Origin: a bacterium
GTDB taxonomy: Bacteria > Bacillota > Clostridia > Lachnospirales > Lachnospiraceae
Direction: 5' to 3'
DNA length: 34,899 nt
NCBI GenBank assembly: GCA_030539495.1
Contig: JAUNRX010000023.1
Location: 1 to 34,899, forward strand
The translations under genes were made by a program, and so were the position numbers. The notes below the pieces were generated by a model, which saw only the letters and a list, made by a program, of their open reading frames with translations, did not search any database and was not told the DNA's origin. Every line of letters starts with the position of its first letter. Within the stretch, counting starts at the first letter, position 1. Shown piece by piece: positions 1-9,098 of this stretch.

Positions 1-1
1 G

Positions 2-3000
2 CTTAGTTACCAGTTAGTCTTTGGAGAAGATAAAGTTACTAAAATATTGGCATCGGATGGAACGAAGAATAATTCTGTAGAAAATGTTGATTTTTCACAG
101 TATACCAAAGATAATCCGCTTGAGATAGTTGAGATTGTCCCATATTTAATGTTTGCACAGTTTGGATACCAGATTAAAGGTGGAGAAATTTTAGATTACC
201 GCAATATGGAGAAGATAGCAGAGGGAAATGCGCCAACGTTTAATGGTGGTGATAACCCTAGAAATGTTATTTATGGAAAGTTGACTTCGTCAGTAGATTT
301 TACTGTTGGTAATAAAAAACTTACAGCGTTTTATAGTAAAGAGTACTTTAAACGCTACTCTTTAGGTTTAGATATGACAGAGCAACTATTAGAGAAACAA
401 GCAGTGAAGGAAAAACTAGAGTACGAAATTGAAAAGGCACAAGAGTCAGGTGAAAATGAAGAATATATAAAACAGTGCATCAATTTTAAGAATAATAGTA
501 ATTATACAATTTCAAACGATGAGCAAAAGAAATTAGATACTTTTAATAAGGTTGTAGTAATCTATAATGCATACCTGGTTTCGGAGGTGAATGCTAATCC
601 TGAAATATTGAAAGATTCAGATTTAATTCTTATTACATGCTCAGATGTTGGATCTCCTTATGAGAAGACGAGATATTATTTGAATTCTAAATATAAGAAT
701 AAGCTAGTAAATGCTGAGGATAGTTCGTACAATGCTAATATGCACTCAGATCCATATTACTATGATAAAGATCAGAGGCTTTCATGGAATGCAGCAAAAT
801 ATATATTTGAACTTTCATCTGAGGTAGGCGGAGTTCCGGTTGTTATGCAGAGCAATGTAGTTAGAAATGAATTGAAAGAATCTAAAAGAGTAACTATAAA
901 AAAGACATATCTTGATTCAAATAATATAAGGCAGTTGGTAAAAAACTCTTGGACAATTTCACAAAATGGAAGTAATAATAATTTGTTGAAATTATATCTT
1001 ATGTTATATCAAAAGGATGCGTACACATTTAGATCAGATTATTATCGATATGTCAATAAAGAAAATGGAAAATATGAATTGCAAGAGGGCGATGCAGCCA
1101 TCTATTGGTTTGAGACTACTTTTGGTGACTATGATGAGTTAGGTCAGGATATAAACTGGAAAGCAGATTCAATGCATGCATATAATAATATTTTACTTAA
1201 TAATGGATTTATATATAATAATGATGGACCAATTGTTGAAGAATCGAATTATTTAGGAACAGAATGGAATAAGATGGATATTAGTATGTCTAATTTAGTT
1301 TCTCAGACAAATGGTACTTATATTAAGGAATCTTTCAAGTATAGTAAAGATGTAAATGAATATTTTACAAATACTAATAAAATATCTGTTGCAGAAGCAC
1401 TGAAGTATTTACTTGTAAAACACTCAGTAAATGAAAGTCAAAGCACAATTTCTAAAACATCAATACGTATATTAGATCTTGAACCATCTAACGAGTTTAG
1501 AGTGACAGAGAATGAGTTTGCAGAGATGCTTCAATGTGAGTCCAATATTATCACCATTGACCGAATGACATCCCAAGAGTTCAATGCAACAAGAACCGAT
1601 TTAGCTGGAACTTATGATTTGATTTATATGGGAGATAATACAGAAGGGCTTTCGACCGAGAATAACAATAGTGCATATAATGGTAAGATTTATATGCATA
1701 CAGGGGATTCGCTGAAGCAGAAGGACGGAACGACCGAATATTACTCAGGAAATGATTTCATCACAAGTAAAAAGGAAGAACTTGCAGCATATGTAGCAGC
1801 AGGACACCCAATAATTGTGGCGGATAACATATATGACAAGAATAACATAGATACTGCATCCAATGTCTATGCATTGATGGAGACAGTAACAGCCAACTCC
1901 AAAGCAATAAAGAAGACAACGGTACAGTCAAGTAGAAATACCCTAATTACAGCAGTAAATAAACAACGCCCAAAAGTAGAAATAGCAAGTACGACATACA
2001 ACAAATCAGAGTTAGAAGTAGAAGTCAATATAACAGGACTTACGGAATTGACTACGAAAAAAGAAGTTATTGAGTTATATGCAGATTTAGATGGGGATGG
2101 AGTACTTGAAAAGAGTCCCGTTACAACCCAAAATAATATTACGGCAAATGGAACGTATAAGTTGACCTATAATAGGGTGACGGATACGCCTAATGCAATG
2201 ATATTTAAGGTTATTGCAAGATTTGATGAGGAGAACGGCGGTTATACAGCACTATCAGGAGCAAAGACAAGAAGCGACGGAGTAAAAGAGAAAATCCGAG
2301 TACTTCAGATTATGCCAAATAACTCGACAATGGATTTATCCAATGAAAGACAGAACATTGGAAAAAAGATCAGTGCGCAGCAGGAATACGTAATGGAAGT
2401 CACGACATGTAAAGTGGATGACTTTGTAGCACTTTATGATCCGGCAAATGGTGGACAAGCGTATAAGATAGATAAGAATGATAAGCGTAGTAATCTTACA
2501 GATCAGTTAATGAACTATGATCTGGTGGTGCTTGGATTTTCCAATGACTATCCGGAAATTGATAATCAAAATGGTGCCCTTGATAATCTAATTGCATTTA
2601 TTGGACAGAAGAAGGCAGTTGTCTTTACCAATAGTGTATTGCAGGAACGATCAAGTTATCGTAATGACAAGACAAAAGAGGCCTATGCTACCTTGCGTGA
2701 GTTATCTGGAATGAAACGCTATAAAGAAGGCAGCGATAAAGCCTATGTATTAAATAATAATAAGGATGTAGTTACAACAAGCGGCTATACATATGCTTAT
2801 TTAAATAAGAATATCCAAGACTCGAAGTATTCAATGTTTAGCTATAGTGATATCAAAGGGGAGGACTGGAGTAAGGATTCTACCTTCTATACAAATAGCA
2901 TATCTCAGGTGAACAATGGAACGGTTACCATCTATCCATATAATATGGATGGAAAGCTTACTTATCAAGAGATTCCATCCACCACAGAGAAAAAGTCAGT

Positions 3001-3682
3001 ATCCCTTCTTTCGATTGCAGAAGCAAATGCAGGAACGTGGCAGTTAGACATGACAAAGGTAGTTGGATATTATGCGCTTACAAACAATACGAAGATTAAT
3101 GATAAGACATCAGCAAGATTGTTATATAGCACTTCACCAAATGATATTCAAAACAACTATTATCTATATCATTGTGATACTGTCTGGTACTCCGGAATTG
3201 GCGCTACCGCATTGACGAATAGTCATGAAGCAGAAGCTGAATTATTTGTAAATACCTTAATCGGTGCATATACCTTATCTTTAAAAGCTCCAACGGTAGA
3301 ATTTGTCGATGTGACTACAACCAGCACAGGAGATAGCATAGCATTTGTAGATGCAGATGTATTTAGCAATATAATTGGAACAGATAAAATAGTAAAGTTT
3401 GTGCCAAGTGATCCAAATAAAAACTCCAGCAGACTTAAAGCAAGTATCTATGTAAAGGTAGACAATGAACTAAATCCAATTACGAATGTGTACAAAGGAA
3501 CAGCAAACAATAAAATTGACTTAGGAGCTCTTACATCGGGGGAAGAATATAGCATGGTGATTGACCATAGCTTTCTTAATTCTTCGTCAAGTGTATGGAT
3601 TTATGTTATAGTAGAAAATGACACCGGCATCGGAATGGCCAAATGTGAGCTTCGCCGAAGAAATGATTTTAATCTAGATTAG
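2..3682 (+). CDS. DUF5057-type large multi-domain protein, 5'-partial
   Basis: The reading frame is open from base 2, and the first possible start codon in it (TTG at 47) has no ribosome-binding site, so the true start lies upstream of the window. The ~1,225 visible residues resemble the DUF5057 family of Lachnospiraceae. At least three segments share one pattern: an IxxLxIxP-like opening strand, a later strand ending in DLIxxGxSD-type residues, and a strand with hxxxGxPVV. This suggests repeated Rossmann/glutamine-amidotransferase-like folds. Between them, near residue 679 counted from base 47, is an EF-hand-like DLDGDGVLE loop inside a probable Ig-like beta domain. The C-terminus is beta-rich with no anchor or sorting motif. 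Secretion is likely for the family but the N-terminus is not visible. Function is unknown. The first ~1.5 kb is clearly more AT-rich than the rest. Confidence 0.75.
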   Translation, partial: LSYQLVFGEDKVTKILASDGTKNNSVENVDFSQYTKDNPLEIVEIVPYLMFAQFGYQIKGGEILDYRNMEKIAEGNAPTFNGGDNPRNVIYGKLTSSVDFTVGNKKLTAFYSKEYFKRYSLGLDMTEQLLEKQAVKEKLEYEIEKAQESGENEEYIKQCINFKNNSNYTISNDEQKKLDTFNKVVVIYNAYLVSEVNANPEILKDSDLILITCSDVGSPYEKTRYYLNSKYKNKLVNAEDSSYNANMHSDPYYYDKDQRLSWNAAKYIFELSSEVGGVPVVMQSNVVRNELKESKRVTIKKTYLDSNNIRQLVKNSWTISQNGSNNNLLKLYLMLYQKDAYTFRSDYYRYVNKENGKYELQEGDAAIYWFETTFGDYDELGQDINWKADSMHAYNNILLNNGFIYNNDGPIVEESNYLGTEWNKMDISMSNLVSQTNGTYIKESFKYSKDVNEYFTNTNKISVAEALKYLLVKHSVNESQSTISKTSIRILDLEPSNEFRVTENEFAEMLQCESNIITIDRMTSQEFNATRTDLAGTYDLIYMGDNTEGLSTENNNSAYNGKIYMHTGDSLKQKDGTTEYYSGNDFITSKKEELAAYVAAGHPIIVADNIYDKNNIDTASNVYALMETVTANSKAIKKTTVQSSRNTLITAVNKQRPKVEIASTTYNKSELEVEVNITGLTELTTKKEVIELYADLDGDGVLEKSPVTTQNNITANGTYKLTYNRVTDTPNAMIFKVIARFDEENGGYTALSGAKTRSDGVKEKIRVLQIMPNNSTMDLSNERQNIGKKISAQQEYVMEVTTCKVDDFVALYDPANGGQAYKIDKNDKRSNLTDQLMNYDLVVLGFSNDYPEIDNQNGALDNLIAFIGQKKAVVFTNSVLQERSSYRNDKTKEAYATLRELSGMKRYKEGSDKAYVLNNNKDVVTTSGYTYAYLNKNIQDSKYSMFSYSDIKGEDWSKDSTFYTNSISQVNNGTVTIYPYNMDGKLTYQEIPSTTEKKSVSLLSIAEANAGTWQLDMTKVVGYYALTNNTKINDKTSARLLYSTSPNDIQNNYYLYHCDTVWYSGIGATALTNSHEAEAELFVNTLIGAYTLSLKAPTVEFVDVTTTSTGDSIAFVDADVFSNIIGTDKIVKFVPSDPNKNSSRLKASIYVKVDNELNPITNVYKGTANNKIDLGALTSGEEYSMVIDHSFLNSSSSVWIYVIVENDTGIGMAKCELRRRNDFNLD

Positions 3683-3686
3683 TACA

Positions 3687-3720
3687 AAAAATACCGGAAG
3701 CTTGTGTTTCCGGTATTTTT
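3687..3720 (+). terminator. Rho-independent terminator after the DUF5057 gene
   Basis: A 12-bp stem (AAAATACCGGAA paired with TTCCGGTATTTT) around a 7-base loop runs into a T tract. It starts a few bases after the stop codon at 3680-3682. The A-rich 5' arm means it could also act on the opposite strand, but there is no converging gene. Confidence 0.9.
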
Positions 3721-3796
3721 CAGTTATATTAGAATTCACATATTTCATGTAGTTATAACAAATAATACCTAAATGAAGATAAAAAAGGAGACCACT

Positions 3797-4282
3797 ATGG
3801 AAATCGAAAAGAAATTCCGTGTAAAGCATTTACCGGAAGCACTAGAAACATATGAAAAGAAAGTAATCGAACAAGGGTATTTATGCAGTAACCCAATCGT
3901 TCGTATTAGAAAAAGCAATGAAGAGTATATCTTAACGTATAAATCCAAATTCGGCATTGATAAGGAGTTAAGCAAGCTTGCAAGAGTATGCAATGAGGTA
4001 GAAGTACCGCTTACTGATACAGGCTATGAACATTTAAAACAAAAGGTAGATAATAAGTTAGTAAGAAAAGACCGCTATATCATTCCTCTTGAAAATGGGC
4101 TAAAAGCAGAGTTAGATATCTTTAAAGATCATTTAGAAGGGCTGACAATTGTAGAAGTAGAATTCCAAGATGAGGAAGCAATCCATGCATTTGTTGCGCC
4201 AGAATGGTTTGGGGAAGAAGTAAGCCAAGACAAGCGCTTTTCAAACAATTATTTATCAGGAATAGATAATTGGGTAGAGTAA
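3797..4282 (+). CDS. CYTH domain protein
   Basis: This 161-residue protein begins MEIEKKFRV, the ExExK signature of the CYTH family (adenylate cyclase CyaB and thiamine-triphosphatase type), which binds triphosphate substrates in an eight-stranded tunnel. Alternating basic and acidic strands follow (VRIRKS, ILTYKSK, KDRYIIPL, AELDIF, IVEVEF), as expected for such a tunnel. A C-terminal SNNYLSG-like helix is present. Bacterial members are mostly inorganic triphosphatases, so hydrolysis of PPPi is the most likely activity; the physiological substrate cannot be read from sequence. The ATG at 3797 is chosen because AAGGAG at 3785-3790 lies six bases upstream. An in-frame ATG at 3773 lacks such a site. 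The gene stands alone between a terminator and a separate promoter. Confidence 0.85.
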   Translation: MEIEKKFRVKHLPEALETYEKKVIEQGYLCSNPIVRIRKSNEEYILTYKSKFGIDKELSKLARVCNEVEVPLTDTGYEHLKQKVDNKLVRKDRYIIPLENGLKAELDIFKDHLEGLTIVEVEFQDEEAIHAFVAPEWFGEEVSQDKRFSNNYLSGIDNWVE

Positions 4283-4326
4283 GCATGAAAAATTAGGTAT
4301 AAATGGATATTTTGTTAAAAAGTGTA

Positions 4327-4355
4327 TGGATTTTTGTACAATTTTAAATTATAAT
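4327..4355 (+). promoter_or_regulatory. Probable promoter of nfnAB
   Basis: A perfect TATAAT at 4350-4355 is preceded, with a 17-base spacer, by a weak -35 (TGGATT, 4327-4332). This predicts a ~50-base leader before nfnA. Confidence 0.5.
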
Positions 4356-4410
4356 GGAGATGCTAGATATAAGAATTTCATTTACTAAATCATCGTATAT
4401 GGAGGGCATT

Positions 4411-5301
4411 ATGTTTAAAATAGTAAAAAAACAGCAATTATCAAATTCCATTTACCTAATGGATGTTGTTGCTCCTAGAGTTGCAAAATCCTGTTATCCA
4501 GGGCAATTTATTATTGTAAAGATGGATGAAAACGGAGAGAGAATTCCTCTTACAATCTGTGATTATGATAGAGAAGCACAGACAGTAACGATCGTATTCC
4601 AGGCAGTAGGAGCATCAACAACAAAGATGGCTGAGTTCGAAGTTGGAGACAGCTTTAGAGACTTTGTAGGACCATTAGGACAGGAATCCGAACTTGTGGA
4701 AAAGACACAAGAAGAATTAGAAAAGATGAATATTTTATTTGTGGCAGGCGGTGTAGGAACTGCTCCAGTTTATCCTCAGGTAAAATATTTAAGTGAAAAA
4801 GGAATTAAGGCAGACTGCATCATTGGTGCAAGAAATAAAGACCTTATTATCTTAGAAGATGCAATGAGACAAGTTGCAGATAACGTGTACATAACAACAG
4901 ATGACGGTTCTTACGGTATGAAGGGTAACGTAAATGACTGCATCAAACATTTAGTGAACGACGAACATAAAAAATATGACCTTGTAGTAGCAATCGGACC
5001 AGTCATCATGATGAAATTTGTCTGTCTGTTAACAAAAGAATTAGACATCCCAACGATTGTCAGCATGAACCCAATTATGGTTGATGGCACAGGAATGTGT
5101 GGCGCATGTCGTCTGACAGTTGGCGGAGAAGTTAAATTTGCATGTGTTGACGGCCCTGAGTTTGATGGCCATCTTGTAGATTTTGATGAATCTATGAAAC
5201 GTCAGCAAATGTATAAAACAGAAGAAGGAAGAGCAATTCTTCGTGAAAAAGAAGGTGCCACTCATCATCATGGTGGTTGTGGCTGCGGAGGTGACAAGTA
5301 A
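4411..5301 (+). CDS. nfnA: NfnA-type FAD/[2Fe-2S] subunit (NADH-dependent ferredoxin:NADP+ oxidoreductase, small subunit)
   Basis: This 296-residue protein belongs to the ferredoxin-NADP reductase/PyrK group. The N-terminal ~100 residues form an FAD-binding barrel, with IPLTICDYD matching the flavin-binding RxxT/S-type motif. An NAD(P)-binding Rossmann half follows (FVAGGVGTAPVYPQ, near residue 110). The C-terminus carries a [2Fe-2S] site with C230, C233 and C245; D225 is in the region where NfnA proteins use an Asp ligand. NfnAB performs flavin-based electron bifurcation between NADH, ferredoxin and NADP+ in the cytoplasm; homologues are often mislabelled as glutamate synthase or sulfide dehydrogenase. 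The start at 4411 follows GGAGG at 4401-4405. The stop codon overlaps the start of the next gene by one base. The protein ends in an unusual His/Cys/Gly-rich tail (HHHGGCGCGG). Confidence 0.88.
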   Translation: MFKIVKKQQLSNSIYLMDVVAPRVAKSCYPGQFIIVKMDENGERIPLTICDYDREAQTVTIVFQAVGASTTKMAEFEVGDSFRDFVGPLGQESELVEKTQEELEKMNILFVAGGVGTAPVYPQVKYLSEKGIKADCIIGARNKDLIILEDAMRQVADNVYITTDDGSYGMKGNVNDCIKHLVNDEHKKYDLVVAIGPVIMMKFVCLLTKELDIPTIVSMNPIMVDGTGMCGACRLTVGGEVKFACVDGPEFDGHLVDFDESMKRQQMYKTEEGRAILREKEGATHHHGGCGCGGDK

Positions 5302-6701
5302 TGGTAGCAAATGACGTACTAACACGAGTTCCAGTTCGCGAGCAAGATCCAAAGGTTCGTGCTACAAATTTTGAAGAAGTTTGTTATGGTTATAATTTAG
5401 AAGAGGCAATGGCAGAAGCAAAACGTTGTCTTCAATGTAAAAATCCAAAATGTCGTAGCGGATGTCCAGTATCCATCGACATTCCAGCATTTATCAAAGA
5501 GGTAGCAGAAGGAAATATTGAAGCAGCATATCATGTGATCAATAAATACTCTGCACTTCCAGCGGTGTGTGGCCGTGTATGTCCACAAGAATCCCAATGT
5601 GAAGCAAAATGTATCCGTGGTATCAAGGGCGACCCAGTATCCATCGGTAAGTTAGAGCGTTTCGTTGCAGACTGGGCAGCAGAACACAATATCAAACCAA
5701 AAGAAGCAGAAGTAAAGAATGGTAAGAAAGTAGCGGTCATCGGTTCTGGCCCATCCGGACTTACTTGTGCCGGAGACCTTGCAAAACTTGGTTACGATGT
5801 GACAATCTTTGAAGCATTACATGAAGCAGGCGGCGTTTTAGTATATGGTATTCCTGAATTCCGTTTACCAAAACAAAAAGTAGTTGCAAAAGAAGTTGCA
5901 AACGTAGAAGCTTTAGGCGTTAAGATTGAAACAAACGTAATTGTTGGACGTTCCATTACCATTGACCAGTTATTAAATGAAGAAGGCTTTGAAGCTGTAT
6001 TTATTGGTTCTGGTGCTGGACTTCCAAGATTTATGGGAATCAAAGGTGAGAATGCCAATGGCGTATTCTCCGCAAATGAATACTTAACAAGAAGTAATTT
6101 AATGAAAGCATTTAGAGAAGATCATGATACTCCAATCGTTGCAGGAAAGAAAGTTGCAGTCGTTGGTGGTGGTAACGTTGCAATGGATGCAGCAAGAACC
6201 GCTCTTCGTTTAGGTGCTGAAGTACATATCGTTTACAGAAGAAGTGAAGAAGAACTTCCAGCCCGTGTGGAAGAAGTTCACCATGCAAAACAAGAAGGAA
6301 TTATCTTGGACTTATTAACAAACCCAACCGAAATCTTAGTAGATGAAAAAGGCTGGGTAAAAGGAATCAGATGTATTCGCATGGAACTTGGCGAACCAGA
6401 TGCTTCCGGAAGAAGACGTCCGGTTGAAATTCCAGGTTCAGAATTTGAAATGGATGTCGATACGGTAATCATGTCTCTTGGTACTAGTCCAAATCCATTA
6501 ATTTCTTCTACAACAAAAGGTCTAGAAATCAATAAGAGAAAATGTATCATTGCAGAGGAAGAGACTGGTAAGACAACAAAAGAAGCTGTTTATGCCGGTG
6601 GAGATGCAGTTACAGGAGCCGCAACCGTAATCCTTGCCATGGGTGCAGGAAAACATGCAGCAAAAGCAATTGATGAGTTCTTAAGCAACAAAGAGAACTA
6701 G
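5301..6701 (+). CDS. nfnB: NfnB-type NADPH oxidoreductase subunit (GltD-like)
   Basis: This 466-residue flavoprotein resembles the small subunit of glutamate synthase. The N-terminal ~110 residues carry two [4Fe-4S] cysteine groups (CLQCKNPKCRSGCPV, then CGRVCPQESQCEAKC). A first dinucleotide site follows (VAVIGSGPSGLTCA, FAD) and a second in the middle (VAVVGGGNVAMDAA, NADPH). A closing FAD contact is YAGGDAVTGAATVILAM. No GltB-type glutamate synthase large subunit lies nearby, and the preceding gene is NfnA-like, so the bifurcating NfnAB transhydrogenase is preferred over glutamate synthase. The start ATG at 5301 shares its A with the nfnA stop codon, and GGAGG (5288-5292) inside nfnA provides the ribosome-binding site, indicating translational coupling. 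Confidence 0.9.
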   Translation: MVANDVLTRVPVREQDPKVRATNFEEVCYGYNLEEAMAEAKRCLQCKNPKCRSGCPVSIDIPAFIKEVAEGNIEAAYHVINKYSALPAVCGRVCPQESQCEAKCIRGIKGDPVSIGKLERFVADWAAEHNIKPKEAEVKNGKKVAVIGSGPSGLTCAGDLAKLGYDVTIFEALHEAGGVLVYGIPEFRLPKQKVVAKEVANVEALGVKIETNVIVGRSITIDQLLNEEGFEAVFIGSGAGLPRFMGIKGENANGVFSANEYLTRSNLMKAFREDHDTPIVAGKKVAVVGGGNVAMDAARTALRLGAEVHIVYRRSEEELPARVEEVHHAKQEGIILDLLTNPTEILVDEKGWVKGIRCIRMELGEPDASGRRRPVEIPGSEFEMDVDTVIMSLGTSPNPLISSTTKGLEINKRKCIIAEEETGKTTKEAVYAGGDAVTGAATVILAMGAGKHAAKAIDEFLSNKEN

Positions 6702-6728
6702 ATAAAAAATAAAAATACAGATTCGAGG

Positions 6729-6770
6729 AAAGCTGAAGGAAGAGTTTTAAGACTCACCTTCAGCTTTGTT
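6729..6770 (+). terminator. Terminator after nfnB
   Basis: A long stem (AAAGCTGAAGG with CCTTCAGCTTT, plus an inner GAGT/ACTC) is followed by a weak T-rich stretch (GTTCATTTTC). It lies 27 bases after the nfnB stop. Confidence 0.75.
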
Positions 6771-6795
6771 CATTTTCAAGAGAATGTGGTATAAT
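6766..6795 (+). promoter_or_regulatory. Extended -10 promoter of the GGDEF-EAL gene
   Basis: TGG followed by TATAAT (6787-6795) forms an extended -10 element. TTGTTC at 6766-6771 lies 18 bases upstream and overlaps the end of the previous terminator. Confidence 0.6.
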
Positions 6796-6836
6796 AGTAA
6801 TAATAGGTGGCGTTCATGCTGATAGGAGGTGGCAAG

Positions 6837-8348
6837 ATGGAGAGTGATATTACAATACTAGTTTTGGCACTTGGAGTAATCATATTTGCTATTTTATTTT
6901 TTACGATGTGGAGAAGAAAAAATAAGGTGCATGCAGATAAGAAAGAATTAGAGGCAAGCTACGAAGAATTAGAGGATAGTTATGAAGTACTGTCAAACCA
7001 AGAGAAAGAATTGATGAACTTATATGATAAATCAAGACAAAACGAAGAACGTCTTCGTAAGCTAGCCTTTGTAGATACACTGACAGAGCTGCCCAACAGG
7101 GATGCCATTGTGGACGAAATTAATGAGATATTAAAGTCAATGAGGCCGGAAGACCAGATTGCGCTGATGTATCTTGATGTAGATAATCTAAAAGAAGTAA
7201 ATGATACATTAGGTTATACCTATGGAGATGAACTTTTAATCGATATTACGTATCGAATTAAGCAGAGTCTTGCAGAAAATGATCTTATGGCAAGAATCAG
7301 CGGTGATGAATTTGTAATCCTTTCAAAAGACATTACGGACTTTTCAGAGTATGATGAGAAGATTAAAAAGATCATGACCGTATTCAACTATCCATTTTCC
7401 TTGGCGGAAAAAGACTATTTTGTTAATATGGATATTGGTGTATGCAAGCTGGAGAAAGAGATTAAGAATGCTGCAACGGCGATTAAATATGCCAATGCGG
7501 CCATGGATCAGGCGCGAGAAATAGGAAAGGGTCAGTATTATTATTTTAACGAGGAACTGAAGACCAAGTTGATGGAGCAGATCCAGATGCAGGCAGATGT
7601 CCGTACTGCCTTTGAAAAGAATGAGTTCTTTGCTGTATATCAGCCAGTCCTAGATGTGCAAGAGCACAAAGTGATTGGATTTGAATCCTTACTGCGTTGG
7701 GATCATGGAGAAGAGGGCATATTAAGTCCAGGAGATTTCCTAGAGGCAGCAATTGAGTCCGGAATCATCGTTCCATTAGGTATTAGTTTCTTAAAGAAAG
7801 CCTGTAAGGCACTTTCTGAGTGGCAGAAGAAGGGGTATTCGGACTTGGTACTTATGGTAAATCTTTCGGAGCGTCAGCTCTTGGATTACGATGTAGTATT
7901 TGATATTGATTTAATCTTAAAAGAAAGTAAGGTTGCTCCTGAAAAGCTGATTTTTGATATTTCAGAGATATCTTTTGAGAGCAACGAACAGTTAGTCGTG
8001 CAGAGAATTAAAGAGCTTAGAGAATTGGGCGTTGGCATTTGTCTTGATAACTTTGGTTCTAAAAAGGGAGCGCTTAACCGTATCCTTGAATCAAGATTTG
8101 ATTTTATCAAGTTTGATCGTTCACTTTTACAATCGCTTGCTACAGATGAGAAGCATGCCCTTTTTATCAAGGAGTTAGGAAGCTTATTTGAAACGCTTGA
8201 TTGTACAGTAATCTACGAGGGTATTGAGGAGCCGGAACAGCTAGAAAAGGTGGAGGATTTCACATCCAAACTGGTACAAGGATTTCTATTTGGAAACCCA
8301 CTAAAAGAAGCAGAGGTAATGGGGTATTTGGAGACTTGGATGAAGTAA
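6837..8348 (+). CDS. Membrane-anchored GGDEF-EAL protein with altered EAL active site
   Basis: A 503-residue cyclic-di-GMP protein. Residues ~4-24 form one membrane helix, then a short coiled coil rich in Glu/Leu leads into a GGDEF domain: D-x-LT-x-L-x-NR, LDVDNLKEVND and SGDEF at 155-159. These features fit an active diguanylate cyclase; no RxxD inhibitory site precedes SGDEF. The EAL domain starts near residue 260 with ESL at 283-285. Several metal-site positions differ from consensus: the usual ExTE is DISE (374-377) and the usual DDFG is DNFG (404-407). The lysine of FIKFD and the glutamate of YEGIE are kept. Phosphodiesterase activity is therefore doubtful; the domain may bind c-di-GMP only. 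The start ATG at 6837 follows AGGAGG at 6824-6829; an upstream in-frame GTG at 6807 is less likely. The next gene follows after 19 bases. Confidence 0.88.
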   Translation: MESDITILVLALGVIIFAILFFTMWRRKNKVHADKKELEASYEELEDSYEVLSNQEKELMNLYDKSRQNEERLRKLAFVDTLTELPNRDAIVDEINEILKSMRPEDQIALMYLDVDNLKEVNDTLGYTYGDELLIDITYRIKQSLAENDLMARISGDEFVILSKDITDFSEYDEKIKKIMTVFNYPFSLAEKDYFVNMDIGVCKLEKEIKNAATAIKYANAAMDQAREIGKGQYYYFNEELKTKLMEQIQMQADVRTAFEKNEFFAVYQPVLDVQEHKVIGFESLLRWDHGEEGILSPGDFLEAAIESGIIVPLGISFLKKACKALSEWQKKGYSDLVLMVNLSERQLLDYDVVFDIDLILKESKVAPEKLIFDISEISFESNEQLVVQRIKELRELGVGICLDNFGSKKGALNRILESRFDFIKFDRSLLQSLATDEKHALFIKELGSLFETLDCTVIYEGIEEPEQLEKVEDFTSKLVQGFLFGNPLKEAEVMGYLETWMK

Positions 8349-8367
8349 GTGATCAGAGGTGCATAGT

Positions 8368-9024
8368 GTGGAACGGAATTGGAAAAAGGCTATGTTTATT
8401 GGCATAGAAGGAATAGTATACAGTACTTTTATTTTGATAGATCTGTTTGGGATAAGCTCCAGGCAGAATTCTATTTATTTAAAGTATAGTGGTATCCTTC
8501 TATGCTTTTTTTACGTTTGTTTCATGGAAAAGAACGAGGAAAATAAGCGAGATATCTTTGTCCTTCGATTGGCAATTGGATTCACTCTGATATCGGATAC
8601 CTTTCTTTTACTGACCGAGTATAACGAATGGGGCGTCAGTTCATTTGTCGTTGTACAGCTGTGTTATTGGTATCGTCTGCATAAATATCAGATGGTGGAT
8701 CTTGGAGTCACGTTTTTACTTTGGATAGCAGTCGTGGTGGGAATTAGCATTCTTAGGCTGTCAGTGGATTTCCTTTTGCTGATTACCAGCTTTTATTTTA
8801 TCTGTCTTCTTCGAAATGTAATTTATAGCTTAGTGCATAGGGAGAATAAGCTGTTTACTATTGGACTTGTCTTGTTTCTATGTTGTGATGTAAATGTGGG
8901 ACTGTTTAATTTAACCCAGTATGTATCAGTACCGGCAGAGATTTATCGGGTCTTATATGCGTGCTCCAGTGTATTGATTTGGGTATTCTATCTGCCAAGC
9001 CAGGTCTGTCTGTCTGTCTCTTAG
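8368..9024 (+). CDS. Polytopic membrane protein, possibly a divergent YhhN/TMEM86 relative
   Basis: This 218-residue protein is almost entirely hydrophobic, with about seven likely membrane segments. Two stretches recall the YhhN (lysoplasmalogenase) family: a helix with LISDTFLLLTEY followed by a Q-x-x-Y helix, and GLVLFLCCDVNVGLFN, which resembles the family's GAxxFxxSD helix. The similarity is weak and the catalytic acidic residues cannot be confirmed, so the assignment is tentative. The GTG at 8368 is preferred because AGAGG (8355-8359) lies eight bases upstream; the GTG at 8359 overlaps that site. It is probably cotranscribed with the GGDEF-EAL gene. The last codons run through a TCTG tetranucleotide repeat of about three units. 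Confidence 0.7.
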   Translation: MERNWKKAMFIGIEGIVYSTFILIDLFGISSRQNSIYLKYSGILLCFFYVCFMEKNEENKRDIFVLRLAIGFTLISDTFLLLTEYNEWGVSSFVVVQLCYWYRLHKYQMVDLGVTFLLWIAVVVGISILRLSVDFLLLITSFYFICLLRNVIYSLVHRENKLFTIGLVLFLCCDVNVGLFNLTQYVSVPAEIYRVLYACSSVLIWVFYLPSQVCLSVS

Positions 9025-9037
9025 CAGTAAATAAGGA

Positions 9038-9098
9038 AGGCAATGGTATTATTCCGTGTAGTTACGTTAGGAATACGGTTTGTATCCTGCCTGATTTC
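9038..9098 (+). terminator. Possible terminator/hairpin after the membrane protein gene
   Basis: AGGCA (9038-9042) can pair with TGCCT (9088-9092), and inside it ATTCC (9051-9055) with GGAAT (9070-9074). A short T-rich stretch (TTTCTT) follows. The stem is interrupted, so this is a weak call. Confidence 0.35.

Noticed and set aside
5301-6701. Glutamate synthase small subunit (GltD)
   Set aside because: No large subunit is adjacent, and the partner gene is of the NfnA/PyrK type, so NfnB is the better call.
9005-9022. TCTG tetranucleotide repeat at the end of the membrane-protein gene, considered for phase variation
   Set aside because: Only about three units and at the C-terminus, so slippage would have little effect.
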